In this document: in pieces, positions 7,422-13,721 of the stretch | Layout: every line of letters starts with the position of its first letter | Numbering within the stretch: the first letter of the stretch is position 1 | Assembly (NCBI GenBank): GCA_003131925.1 | Contig: PKWC01000065.1 | Location: forward strand, 1 to 14,064 | Length of the DNA: 14,064 bases | Reading direction: 5' to 3' | From: Alphaproteobacteria bacterium | GTDB taxonomy: Bacteria > Pseudomonadota > Alphaproteobacteria > Micropepsales > Micropepsaceae | Made by a program: the position numbers and the translations under genes | The notes under the pieces: generated by a model | What the model was told of the DNA's origin: nothing | The model's database searches: none | Seen by the model: only the letters and a program-made list of their open reading frames with translations

Positions 7422-7730
7422 ATGCGTGGATCAACTTCGGCCGCTGCCGTCCTTCTCCTTGCCGCAGGCCTTTGCCGACCTTGCTTCGCGCAGGTCGCCA
7501 CGGGGGCGGCACATGTGCAGCAAGGTATCGTCAGCACGATCGATTCGGCGACGATGACCTTCGTCTGTCGCGGCGAGACGGGTGACCGCTTCTATTGGGT
7601 CTCGCGCTCCAAGCGTTTTCGCACGGGCCGCTCGAACGCCTCCTTCTTCGATCTCAGGACCGGGCCCCCGGCGGAAGTGATTTCTCACGATTCCGGCGGC
7701 GTGGAACTCGCCGATCTCGTCGTCCTCTAA
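7422..7730 (+). CDS. Small exported protein of unknown function (102 aa)
   Basis: The N-terminus (MRGSTSAAAVLLLAAGLC) and a likely cut after CFA (residue 23) make this a secreted or periplasmic protein. The mature ~79 residues look beta-rich, including MTFVCRGETGDRFYWVSRSK and the ending SFFDLRTGPPAEVISHD and VELADLVVL, a compact single-domain layout. Only one start codon fits the frame. AGGGAG lies directly against it, closer than normal, so initiation is not well explained. It is divergent from the secreted protein gene ending at 7283, with 138 bp between them. I do not recognise a named family. Confidence 0.7.
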   Translation: MRGSTSAAAVLLLAAGLCRPCFAQVATGAAHVQQGIVSTIDSATMTFVCRGETGDRFYWVSRSKRFRTGRSNASFFDLRTGPPAEVISHDSGGVELADLVVL

Positions 7731-7827
7731 TACCCGGAATCCCAGAGCCGACTTACGTGCCGTCGGCCCCAAGGTTCAACTCGCCGCGGTTCGCGCGCGC
7801 GGCGCAGCGGGCAGGCTCACCATTAGG

Positions 7828-7858
7828 GCCTCATCCTGAGCCTGTCGAAGGATGAGGC
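7828..7858. repeat. REP-like hairpin upstream of ubiH
   Basis: Arms GCCTCATCC (7828-7836) and GGATGAGGC (7850-7858) form a perfect 9-bp stem around a 13-base loop TGAGCCTGTCGAA. This is the CCTGAGC-NN-GTCGAAGG palindrome that is widely dispersed in alphaproteobacterial genomes. It ends 19 bp before the ubiH start. Related copies are at 11726-11805. Confidence 0.85.
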
Positions 7859-7877
7859 AAGCGGCTAGTGTCCCGGC

Positions 7878-9107
7878 ATGGCAGCGGCAAAACATATCGA
7901 CATCGTCATCGGCGGCGGAGGGATGGTGGGACTCACACTGGCGCTCGCGTTCGCGCGCGGCGGGCTGAAGGTTGTCATCGCCGATCCGGTGCTAGCTTCG
8001 ACGAAAACGGACGCCGCCTTTGACGGGCGGGTGAGCGCGTTTTCCTATTCTTCGGTGCGAATGCTCGAGACGCTGGGCGTCTGGGACGAACTCAAATCCC
8101 GCGCTCAACCGATCAACGACATTCTCGTCACCGATGCGAAATTGGGCGAGGCGCCCTCGCCTTTCTCGCTGCATTTCGATCATCGCGAGATCGGCATGCC
8201 GATGGGCTACATCGCGGAGAATCGCGACATCCGAAAGGCGCTGCTCGCCTGCGTCGCGCGCGCAAGAACGATTTCGCTCGAATGCCCCGCGTCCGTCACC
8301 GGGAGCGAGCCGGCATCCCATGCAATCGGGATTACGCTCGACACGGGCAAGACGTTTCGCACGCCTCTGTTCATCGGCGCCGAAGGGCGCGAATCTGCCT
8401 CGCGCGAGCGCATGGGCATCGGCGTGATCGAATGGTCCTATCCGCAGCGCGGCATCGTGACGACGGTTGCGCATGAGCGGCCGCATCGCGGCTGCGCCTA
8501 CGAGCATTTCCTGCCCTCGGGCCCGTTCGCCATCCTACCCATGACCGGCAACCGCTCGTCGCTCGTGTGGACGGAACGCGAGCAACTCGCCGGCGCGATG
8601 CTCAAACTGCCGCAAGCCGATTTCGAAGCGGAGGTCGCGCGGCGTTTCGGCTCGCATCTGGGCGCAGTGCATGCGGACGGCCCGCGCTGGTCCTATCCGT
8701 TGCGCTTTCATCTCGCCCGCGCCTGGGTGCGCGAGAACTTCGCGCTGGTGGGTGACGCCGCGCATGGCATCCATCCGATCGCGGGACAGGGCCTCAATCT
8801 CGGCTTCAAGGACGTGGCGGCGCTGGCCGAGGTGGCGCTCGATGCGGCGCGGCTCGGGCTCGAATATGGTTCACTCGAAGCGTTGCGCCGCTACGAAAGA
8901 TGGCGGCGCTTCGACTCCTTCACGCTCGCCGCCGCCACCGATGCGCTCAACCGCCTGTTCTCGAACGATTTCGCGCCGCTGCGCGTGGCGCGCGACATCG
9001 GGCTCGGCGTCGTCGACAGCATCGGGCCGCTCCGCCGCTTCTTCATGCGCCATGCAGGCGGCGATATCGGCAAGCTCCCCCGCCTCCTCCGCGGCGAAGC
9101 GGCGTAG
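7878..9107 (+). CDS. ubiH: UbiH/UbiF/VisC/COQ6-family FAD-dependent hydroxylase
   Basis: This 409-residue group A flavin monooxygenase should hydroxylate the ubiquinone precursor ring at the membrane. It shows the Rossmann dinucleotide site IGGGGMVGLTLALA (11-24), a mid-protein GAEGRES (168-174) in the place of the family GADG-x-x-S motif, and the FAD-ribityl site GDAAHGIHP (292-300) followed by AGQGLNLGFKD. Length and order match the family. The Asp-to-Glu change in the second motif is unusual but conservative. Which ring position it acts on (C5, C6 or C1) cannot be told from sequence, so ubiH is a family-level label. The ATG is the only start possible, because a stop codon lies four codons upstream. 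No good Shine-Dalgarno is seen, and a REP-like hairpin ends just before it. Confidence 0.92.
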   Translation: MAAAKHIDIVIGGGGMVGLTLALAFARGGLKVVIADPVLASTKTDAAFDGRVSAFSYSSVRMLETLGVWDELKSRAQPINDILVTDAKLGEAPSPFSLHFDHREIGMPMGYIAENRDIRKALLACVARARTISLECPASVTGSEPASHAIGITLDTGKTFRTPLFIGAEGRESASRERMGIGVIEWSYPQRGIVTTVAHERPHRGCAYEHFLPSGPFAILPMTGNRSSLVWTEREQLAGAMLKLPQADFEAEVARRFGSHLGAVHADGPRWSYPLRFHLARAWVRENFALVGDAAHGIHPIAGQGLNLGFKDVAALAEVALDAARLGLEYGSLEALRRYERWRRFDSFTLAAATDALNRLFSNDFAPLRVARDIGLGVVDSIGPLRRFFMRHAGGDIGKLPRLLRGEAA

Positions 9108-9120
9108 GCACCCGGAAAAA

Positions 9121-9248
9121 AAGATTTCAACGCAGAGAACGCGGAGGATGTGCAGAGGGCGCAGAGAATAAGGTTGCGCGCCGAAGGCGCGCGGTTCTTC
9201 CTCCCCCGCGTCCTCTGCGCATCCTCCGCGTCCTCTGCGTTAAATCTT
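9121..9248. repeat. Long inverted repeat, copy 2 (CGCAGAGGACGC family), between convergent genes
   Basis: The left arm (about 9121-9165) and right arm (about 9207-9248) are reverse complements over ~40 bp with a few differences. They are composed of repeated CGCAGAG/CGCGGAGGA units and capped by AAGATTT/AAATCTT. In the centre is a perfect hairpin GCGCGCC-GAA-GGCGCGC (9176-9192). The element fills the gap between the 3' ends of ubiH and the small membrane-protein gene, so it could serve as a two-way transcription stop. It is the same design as the element at 24-111. Confidence 0.85.
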
Positions 9249-9260
9249 CCTCTCTCTGTT

Positions 9261-9650
9261 TCACCGTAGCGTGCCGTTGCCGCGGCGGGAGAGCGCGGCG
9301 GGTAGCTCGACATAGAATTCGCGTGCCCTCGCGACCACCGCTTCGTTGCGCGCGGCTTCGGCGTCGTCGCGCGACGCGAACGTCTCGCCCGCGAAGACGA
9401 AGCGTTGAACGGGCATTCCCGTGCGCTCGTCGGCGGTAGTGATTTCATCGATGCTATCGACCTGTTCTTCCGCAAGCCTGAGCGTGTGTTTGTAATGCGC
9501 GAGACGGTCGTGCCGGTCACGCGCCTCTTCGAGCTTGCGGGCGGCGTTGCGGGCATCGAAGCGCTCAAACACGTCAATGATCGGCCGGCGGAATCCGTAG
9601 GCGAGGATCGCCGCCAGCACGAGGCCCGTGGTGATGAAAATCCCGTGCAT
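9261..9650 (-). CDS. Small membrane-anchored hypothetical protein
   Basis: The protein is 129 residues from the ATG at 9650, which has GGAG five bases upstream and lies 10 bp after the zapE stop codon, so the two are co-transcribed. Residues ~3-20 (GIFITTGLVLAAILAYGF) form one N-terminal membrane helix. Residues ~27-62 are a highly charged helix (FDARNAARKLEEARDRHDRL) with coiled-coil character. The C-terminal half contains RFVFAGETFASRDDAEAARN and REFYVELPAAL, a tidy motif that looks conserved but that I cannot assign to a family. The position behind zapE hints at an envelope or division link, which is inference only. Confidence 0.75.
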   Translation of the reverse strand: MHGIFITTGLVLAAILAYGFRRPIIDVFERFDARNAARKLEEARDRHDRLAHYKHTLRLAEEQVDSIDEITTADERTGMPVQRFVFAGETFASRDDAEAARNEAVVARAREFYVELPAALSRRGNGTLR

Positions 9651-9660
9651 CGTCTCTCCG

Positions 9661-10791
9661 TCAGGCCGGCACGCGCTCCGGCGTCCTCGTCGGTCGCGCC
9701 TCGCGCAGTCCATGCGCGCACTCCAGATAGTCGAGGCTCTGCATTTCCGTAAGCCGCGACGCGGTGCGGCGGAACGCCTCCGCGCTCTCTCCCTCCATGC
9801 AAAGCGCATCCGGCGTTGCCGCGGCGGAGCATACGAGTTTCACATTCTGGTCGTAGAGCGTGTCGATGAGAACGGTGAAGCGCCGCGCTTCATCGCGCAT
9901 CTCCGCATGCATCAGCGGAATGCGCTCGATCATGAGCACATGATAACGCCGCGCAATTGCCAAATAGTCCGCCGCCGCGAGAGGCCGCGCACAAAGTTCG
10001 TCGAAGGAAAACCGCGCGGCGCCATGCGCGGCGTGGGGAATGGCAATTCTACGGCCGAGCAGCGTGATCGATTGCGCTTCCCCGCGCACGCCATCAGTCA
10101 GCTGCAGCCATGCCCTGTTGAGCGCTGCGTCTGCTTCCGGTCCCAGCGGCGTCAGATAGAGGCCGAGGCCGGCCATGCGGCCAAGCCGCCAGTCGCGCGC
10201 GCCGCCGAGCTCCACGACGTCGAGCTTCTGCTGGATGAGTGCGATGAAAGGCAGAAAGAGCTGGCGATTCAGCCCGCCCTGATAGAGCCGGTCCGGCCGC
10301 GTGTTCGAGGTGACGACGATCACGACATCGCGCGCGAAAAGCTGCTCGAACAGGCGGCCGAGAATCATCGCGTCGGCCACGTCGCGCACCTGGAACTCGT
10401 CGAAGCAGAGAAGCGCGGCCTGCGCGGCGATCGCGCGCGCGACGGGAGGGATCGGATCGTCGCCGGCCTCGCGCATGAATTCCGCGCGTTGCGCGCGCGC
10501 CTCCGGATCGAGCTTTCGCCATTCATGGATGCGCGCATGAGTGTCGGCCATGAAGGCATTGAAGTGAACGCTGCGTTTGTGCGCGAGCGGCGCGCGCGCG
10601 AAGAGCGCGTCCATCAGCATGGTCTTGCCGCGGCCCACGGCGCCCCACAGATAGATTCCGCGCGGCGGCGCACGTCGGCGCCCGAAAAGGAAAGGTCGGC
10701 CGGAGCGCCAGCTTTTCAGAGCGGTCGAGAGCGCGTTCAGCCGTTGCGCGACGACAAGCTGCGCTATGTCGAATTCGAGGTTGTTGCTCAA
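9661..10791 (-). CDS. zapE: Cell division protein ZapE (AFG1-like ATPase)
   Basis: This 376-residue AAA-type ATPase is of the ZapE/AFG1 family; in E. coli ZapE associates with the Z ring late in division. Walker A is GAVGRGKT (50-57), Walker B LLCFDEF with D131/E132, and the sensor region TSNTRPDRLYQGGLNR (161-176). The C-terminal RTASRLTEMQSLDYL is family-typical. The predicted start is TTG at 10791, overlapping the stop of the upstream gene in a TTGA, which implies translational coupling. No ATG or GTG gives a full domain. The N-terminus enters directly at the D-x-x-Q-x-x-x-x-x-R-L segment and lacks the ~15-20 residues (Y-x-x-L-x-x-x-G) usual before it, so the true start could differ. Confidence 0.93.
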   Translation of the reverse strand: MSNNLEFDIAQLVVAQRLNALSTALKSWRSGRPFLFGRRRAPPRGIYLWGAVGRGKTMLMDALFARAPLAHKRSVHFNAFMADTHARIHEWRKLDPEARAQRAEFMREAGDDPIPPVARAIAAQAALLCFDEFQVRDVADAMILGRLFEQLFARDVVIVVTSNTRPDRLYQGGLNRQLFLPFIALIQQKLDVVELGGARDWRLGRMAGLGLYLTPLGPEADAALNRAWLQLTDGVRGEAQSITLLGRRIAIPHAAHGAARFSFDELCARPLAAADYLAIARRYHVLMIERIPLMHAEMRDEARRFTVLIDTLYDQNVKLVCSAAATPDALCMEGESAEAFRRTASRLTEMQSLDYLECAHGLREARPTRTPERVPA

Positions 10792-11660
10792 GAGTCGATG
10801 TTTTCCCGTGCCGCGATGGCCTCGGCGAGCGCGACCGTGCCGCGCGCGGCCTCCGCATGAAGCCGCTCGACCATGCGTCCGTCGAGAGCGATCGCGCCCT
10901 TGCCGGAATTCTCCGGCCGCTCGAATGCCGCGATGATTTTCCGCGCCGCCTCGACCTCATCGCGGGCCGGCGCGAAGACTTCGTTGCAGATGGCGAGTTG
11001 AGAGGGATGAATCAATGTCTTGCCATCGAAGCCGAAAGCGCGCGCCTGAAAACAGGCATCGCGGAAGCCGTCGAGATCGGCGATGTCGTTGTGGACGCCG
11101 TCGATGATGGCGAGACCGTTGGCGCGCGCGGCGGTCACCGCAAGCGCCAGCGCGGGTGCGAGATTCTCGCGGTGAGGCATGTGCTGCCCGCGCGTATCCT
11201 TGACGAGATCGTTGGTGCCCATGACGAAGCAGGCGAGCACGCCGCCCGAATCCGCGATCGAGGCAATATTGAGAATGGCGAGCGGGGTCTCGATCATCGC
11301 CCAGAGCGCGATCCCTCGTCCGGATATCCGCGCATCGGCCTGGCGCAGATCGTCCGCGCGCGAGACTTTGGGGAGGAGAATCGCATCTGGCCGCACGGCA
11401 GTTGCCGCGGCGAGATCCGCGTTTCCCCATTCGGTCGAGAGCGCATTGATGCGGATGACGACCTCGCGGCTTCCGAACGCGCGAACCCTGACCGCCTCGC
11501 CGACCTGGGCGCGCGCCTGTTCCTTCGTGTCGGGTGCGACGGCGTCTTCAAGATCGAGGATCAAGGCATCCGCAGGCAGCGCGCGCGCCTTCTCGAGCGC
11601 GCGGGCATTCGAGCCCGGCATGTAGAGCACGGAGCGGCGCGGACGGATCGTGGCATGCAT
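10788..11660 (-). CDS. HpcH/HpaI-fold CoA-ester lyase, citrate lyase beta (CitE)-like
   Basis: The protein is 290 residues from the ATG at 11660, preceded by GGAAGA; a GTG at 11693 is less likely because the extra residues are not conserved-looking. The CitE-like TIM barrel is complete: RPRRSVLYMPGSN (6-18), ALILDLEDAV with the acidic pair, R70 in VVIRIN, the metal ligands E124 (AMIETP) and D151 (MGTNDL), and the closing FGFDGKTLIHPSQ (210-221). Stand-alone CitE-like proteins in alphaproteobacteria include malyl-CoA/methylmalyl-CoA lyases and (3S)-malyl-CoA thioesterase. Size fits the thioesterase-type branch, but the substrate is not determined. No citrate lyase alpha or gamma genes are nearby, so true citrate lyase is excluded. 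It heads the operon with zapE. Confidence 0.88.
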   Translation of the reverse strand: MHATIRPRRSVLYMPGSNARALEKARALPADALILDLEDAVAPDTKEQARAQVGEAVRVRAFGSREVVIRINALSTEWGNADLAAATAVRPDAILLPKVSRADDLRQADARISGRGIALWAMIETPLAILNIASIADSGGVLACFVMGTNDLVKDTRGQHMPHRENLAPALALAVTAARANGLAIIDGVHNDIADLDGFRDACFQARAFGFDGKTLIHPSQLAICNEVFAPARDEVEAARKIIAAFERPENSGKGAIALDGRMVERLHAEAARGTVALAEAIAARENIDS

Positions 11661-11725
11661 CGGGAGTCTTCCGCACGTTTTCGGGGGCGACACCTAACCC
11701 AGCCATTGCCAGCCGCCAATCCCCG

Positions 11726-11752
11726 CTCACCCTTCGACAAGCTCAGGGTGAG
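11726..11752. repeat. REP-like hairpin in the citE-like/pdxY intergenic region
   Basis: Arms CTCACCC (11726-11732) and GGGTGAG (11746-11752) enclose a 13-base loop TTCGACAAGCTCA, the same loop size and core as the hairpin at 7828-7858 in reverse orientation. It is a member of the CCTGAGC-NN-GTCGAAGG family. Confidence 0.85.
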
Positions 11753-11762
11753 GATTTATTCC

Positions 11763-11805
11763 CTCGTCCTGAGCCCGTCGAAGGACGGGCCTGTCGAAGG
11801 ACGAG
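11763..11805. repeat. Nested REP-like hairpin overlapping the pdxY ribosome-binding region
   Basis: Outer arms CTCGTCC (11763-11769) and GGACGAG (11799-11805) enclose a second perfect stem GCCCGTC-GAAG-GACGGGC (11773-11790). The GTCGAAGGAC core occurs twice, suggesting a partial internal duplication of one REP unit. The element ends 6 bp before the pdxY GTG, and the only purine-rich candidates for ribosome binding (AAGGA at 11797-11801 and GAGAG) lie in or against the right arm. In the mRNA this stem could restrict initiation. Confidence 0.75.
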
Positions 11806-11811
11806 AGAATC

Positions 11812-12642
11812 GTGAACATCCTCTCTGTGCAATCCGAAGTCGTTTACGGCCATGTCGGCCAGGGGGCGGCGCGTTTTGCGCTGCAGCGGCTTGGTCACGA
11901 TGTCTGGGCGCTGCCCACCGTGCTGCTCTCGAACCATACGGGCTACGCGCGGGTCGAAGGCGAAACAGTTTCTGCCGATCGCCTGCAACGGCTGATCGAC
12001 GGGCTTGCAGAAAATGCCTGGCTCGCGGAATGCGATGGGATTGTTTCCGGTTATCTCGGGAGCGCCGGGCAGGTGGGGGTGGTCACCGGCGCCGTCTCTC
12101 ACGTGAAGCATGTGCGGCCCGGTGCGATTTACTGCCTCGATCCCGTGCTGGGCGACGAAGGCCGGGCTTACACGAAGCCCGGCATCGCCGAGGCGATCGC
12201 ACGCATGCTCTTGCCGCTCGCCGATATCGTCACGCCCAATGCGTTCGAGTTGACGCAGCTCGCGGCTTTGCCGGTGCGCAATTCCGACGAAGCCAGAACA
12301 GCCGCCGCGCGGCTTGGCCGTCCCCTTGTCGCAGCGACATCGATTCCGGATGGAGATGGCCGCATCGGTGCCCTCGCATCGACGCGCAACGAATGCTGGT
12401 TCGCGTCGACGCCGCGACTCGAGAAAGTTCCGCACGGCGCGGGCGATCTTTTCGCCGCGCTGTTCCTGGCGGCAAGGCTTTCCAACTTGTCCGTGGCCGA
12501 GTCGCTCACATCAACACTGGCGTCTGTCTTTCACATCCTCTCGGCCAGCCGCGGCTGCGATGAGATGCGTTTGATCGCTGAGCAGCACGCGCTCGCGACG
12601 CCGCCGAAGGTGCAAGGATTGAACCTAGAGAGGATTGCGTAG
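11812..12642 (+). CDS. pdxY: Pyridoxal kinase PdxY
   Basis: This 276-residue ribokinase-fold kinase phosphorylates pyridoxal with ATP to give PLP in the vitamin B6 salvage pathway. Characteristic segments are ILSVQSEVVYGHVGQGAA (3-20), DPVLGDEG (110-117), TPNAFEL (141-147) and the catalytic-base motif HGAGDLFAAL with D212. Length is normal (E. coli PdxY is similar). The protein begins with a GTG; no ATG is better placed. It is divergent from the CitE-like gene, with a REP cluster between, and tail-to-tail with asd at a distance of 6 bp. No terminator is seen between the two convergent ends. Confidence 0.95.
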   Translation: MNILSVQSEVVYGHVGQGAARFALQRLGHDVWALPTVLLSNHTGYARVEGETVSADRLQRLIDGLAENAWLAECDGIVSGYLGSAGQVGVVTGAVSHVKHVRPGAIYCLDPVLGDEGRAYTKPGIAEAIARMLLPLADIVTPNAFELTQLAALPVRNSDEARTAAARLGRPLVAATSIPDGDGRIGALASTRNECWFASTPRLEKVPHGAGDLFAALFLAARLSNLSVAESLTSTLASVFHILSASRGCDEMRLIAEQHALATPPKVQGLNLERIA

Positions 12643-12648
12643 GACCCC

Positions 12649-13674
12649 TCACGCCGCTTTCTTGAGCAGGCGGCGGTTGATCAGGCATTCGGCGATCTGC
12701 ACCGCGTTGAGCGCGGCGCCCTTGCGCAGATTGTCCGTCACCACCCAGAGCGAAAGCCCGTGCTCGACCGTCGGATCCTTGCGGATACGCGACACATAGG
12801 TGGCGTCTTCGCCGGCGGCCTCCACAGGCGTCACATAACCGCCGTCTTCGCGCTTGTCGACGACGAGCACGCCCGGCGCCTCGCGCAGGATCGCGCGCGC
12901 CCGCTGCGCCGTAATCGCCCGCTCGAATTCGACGTTCACGGCGGCGGAGTGCCCGATGAACACGGGCACGCGCACGCAGGTTGCGGTGAGCTGAATATCG
13001 GGATCGAGGATCTTCTGCGTCTCGACCATCATCTTCCATTCCTCTTTCGCGTAACCGGAATCGAGGAATTCGTCGATGTGCGGGATGACGTTGAAGGCGA
13101 TCTGCTTGGTGAACTTCCCGCTCCCGCTCTCGATCAGGTCGGCGACGAAGACGGCCCGCGTCTGCCGAAACAATTCGTCCATCGCCTCCCTGCCGACGCC
13201 GGAAACCGATTGATAGGTGGCGACGACGACGCGCTTGATCTTGGCGCGGTCGTGGAGCGGCTTGAGCGCGACGACAAGCTGCGCGGTCGAGCAATTGGGA
13301 TTGGCGATGATGTTCTTGCGCCGCGCCAGCCCCACCTCGTCCGGGTTCACCTCCGGCACGATCAGGGGCACGTCGGGGTCCATGCGCCAGGCCGAGGTGT
13401 TGTCGATCACCACGGCGCCGGCCTCGGCCAGACGGGGAGCCAACAGGCGCGAAGCGGTGGCCCCCGTCGAACACAGGGCGATGTCGATGCCCGAGAACTG
13501 GGCGGCGGCCGCGTCCTCGACGACGATCTCGCCACCGGCCCAGGGGAGGCGGGTGCCCGCCGAGCGGGCCGACGCGAAGAAGCGCAGATCGTCCGCGGGA
13601 AAGGAGCGCTCGGCCAGCACCGAGCGCAGTACCGACCCCACCTGTCCGGTCGCCCCGAAGACCCCGACGCGCAT
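12649..13674 (-). CDS. asd: Aspartate-semialdehyde dehydrogenase (apparent mosaic)
   Basis: This 341-residue enzyme reduces aspartyl phosphate to aspartate semialdehyde with NADPH, the branch point to lysine/DAP, threonine and methionine. It has the NADP site GATGQVGS (7-14), catalytic C128 in NPNCST, TYQSVSG (153-159), R235 in VRVPV and the acid/base histidine H242 in IGHS. All key residues are present, so the reading frame is intact. The two parts do not match in style: residues 1 to ~118 (FFASARSAGTRLPW, SAWRMDPDVPLIVPEVN) resemble actinobacterial Asd. From NIIANPNCSTAQLVVALKP onward (including MDELFRQTRAVFVAD and IPHIDEFLDSGYAKEEWK) it is alphaproteobacterial. GC steps from 60% to 74% at about 13320. 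It follows an aspartokinase gene on the same strand, 47 bp apart. Confidence 0.93.
   Translation of the reverse strand: MRVGVFGATGQVGSVLRSVLAERSFPADDLRFFASARSAGTRLPWAGGEIVVEDAAAAQFSGIDIALCSTGATASRLLAPRLAEAGAVVIDNTSAWRMDPDVPLIVPEVNPDEVGLARRKNIIANPNCSTAQLVVALKPLHDRAKIKRVVVATYQSVSGVGREAMDELFRQTRAVFVADLIESGSGKFTKQIAFNVIPHIDEFLDSGYAKEEWKMMVETQKILDPDIQLTATCVRVPVFIGHSAAVNVEFERAITAQRARAILREAPGVLVVDKREDGGYVTPVEAAGEDATYVSRIRKDPTVEHGLSLWVVTDNLRKGAALNAVQIAECLINRRLLKKAA
13284..13325. other. Probable chimeric junction inside asd
   Basis: Hand-counted GC is 180/300 for 13021-13320 and 221/300 for 13321-13620. The change coincides with a switch from alphaproteobacterial-like to actinobacterial-like protein sequence, at codons ~118-130 just before and over the highly conserved active-site motif NPNCST. 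A conserved stretch of this kind is where an assembler, or homologous recombination, could join two genomes. Confidence 0.6.
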
Positions 13675-13721
13675 GTCCCCAGCCTACGGCCCCCGAGCGG
13701 GCGCGGCGCGCCCCGGGGAGC

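Noticed and set aside
9121..9248. CRISPR-like array of CGCAGAGGA units
   Set aside because: The units are short, adjacent, without spacers, and form a palindrome. No cas genes are present.
9628..10860. 410-codon open frame on the plus strand opposite zapE
   Set aside because: High-GC antisense shadow. The minus strand encodes a complete ZapE with Walker motifs.
10788..11660. Citrate lyase beta subunit of a true citrate lyase complex
   Set aside because: No citD, citF, citC or citG genes nearby. The stand-alone architecture fits malyl-CoA-type enzymes of alphaproteobacteria.
10857..12563. 568-codon open frame on the plus strand
   Set aside because: It runs antisense through the CitE-like gene and then out of frame through pdxY. 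The translation is Arg-rich with no domain, while both genes it overlaps have clear family motifs.
13262..13285. Shared ~19-bp sequence GCGCGACGACAAGCTGCGC in asd and in zapE (10746-10764)
   Set aside because: Both copies encode the peptide AQLVVA within conserved parts of unrelated proteins, so this is coincidental codon identity, not a repeat element.
12649..13674. asd as a pseudogene created by the junction
   Set aside because: The frame is uninterrupted and all nucleotide-binding and catalytic residues are present. The oddity is origin, not integrity.
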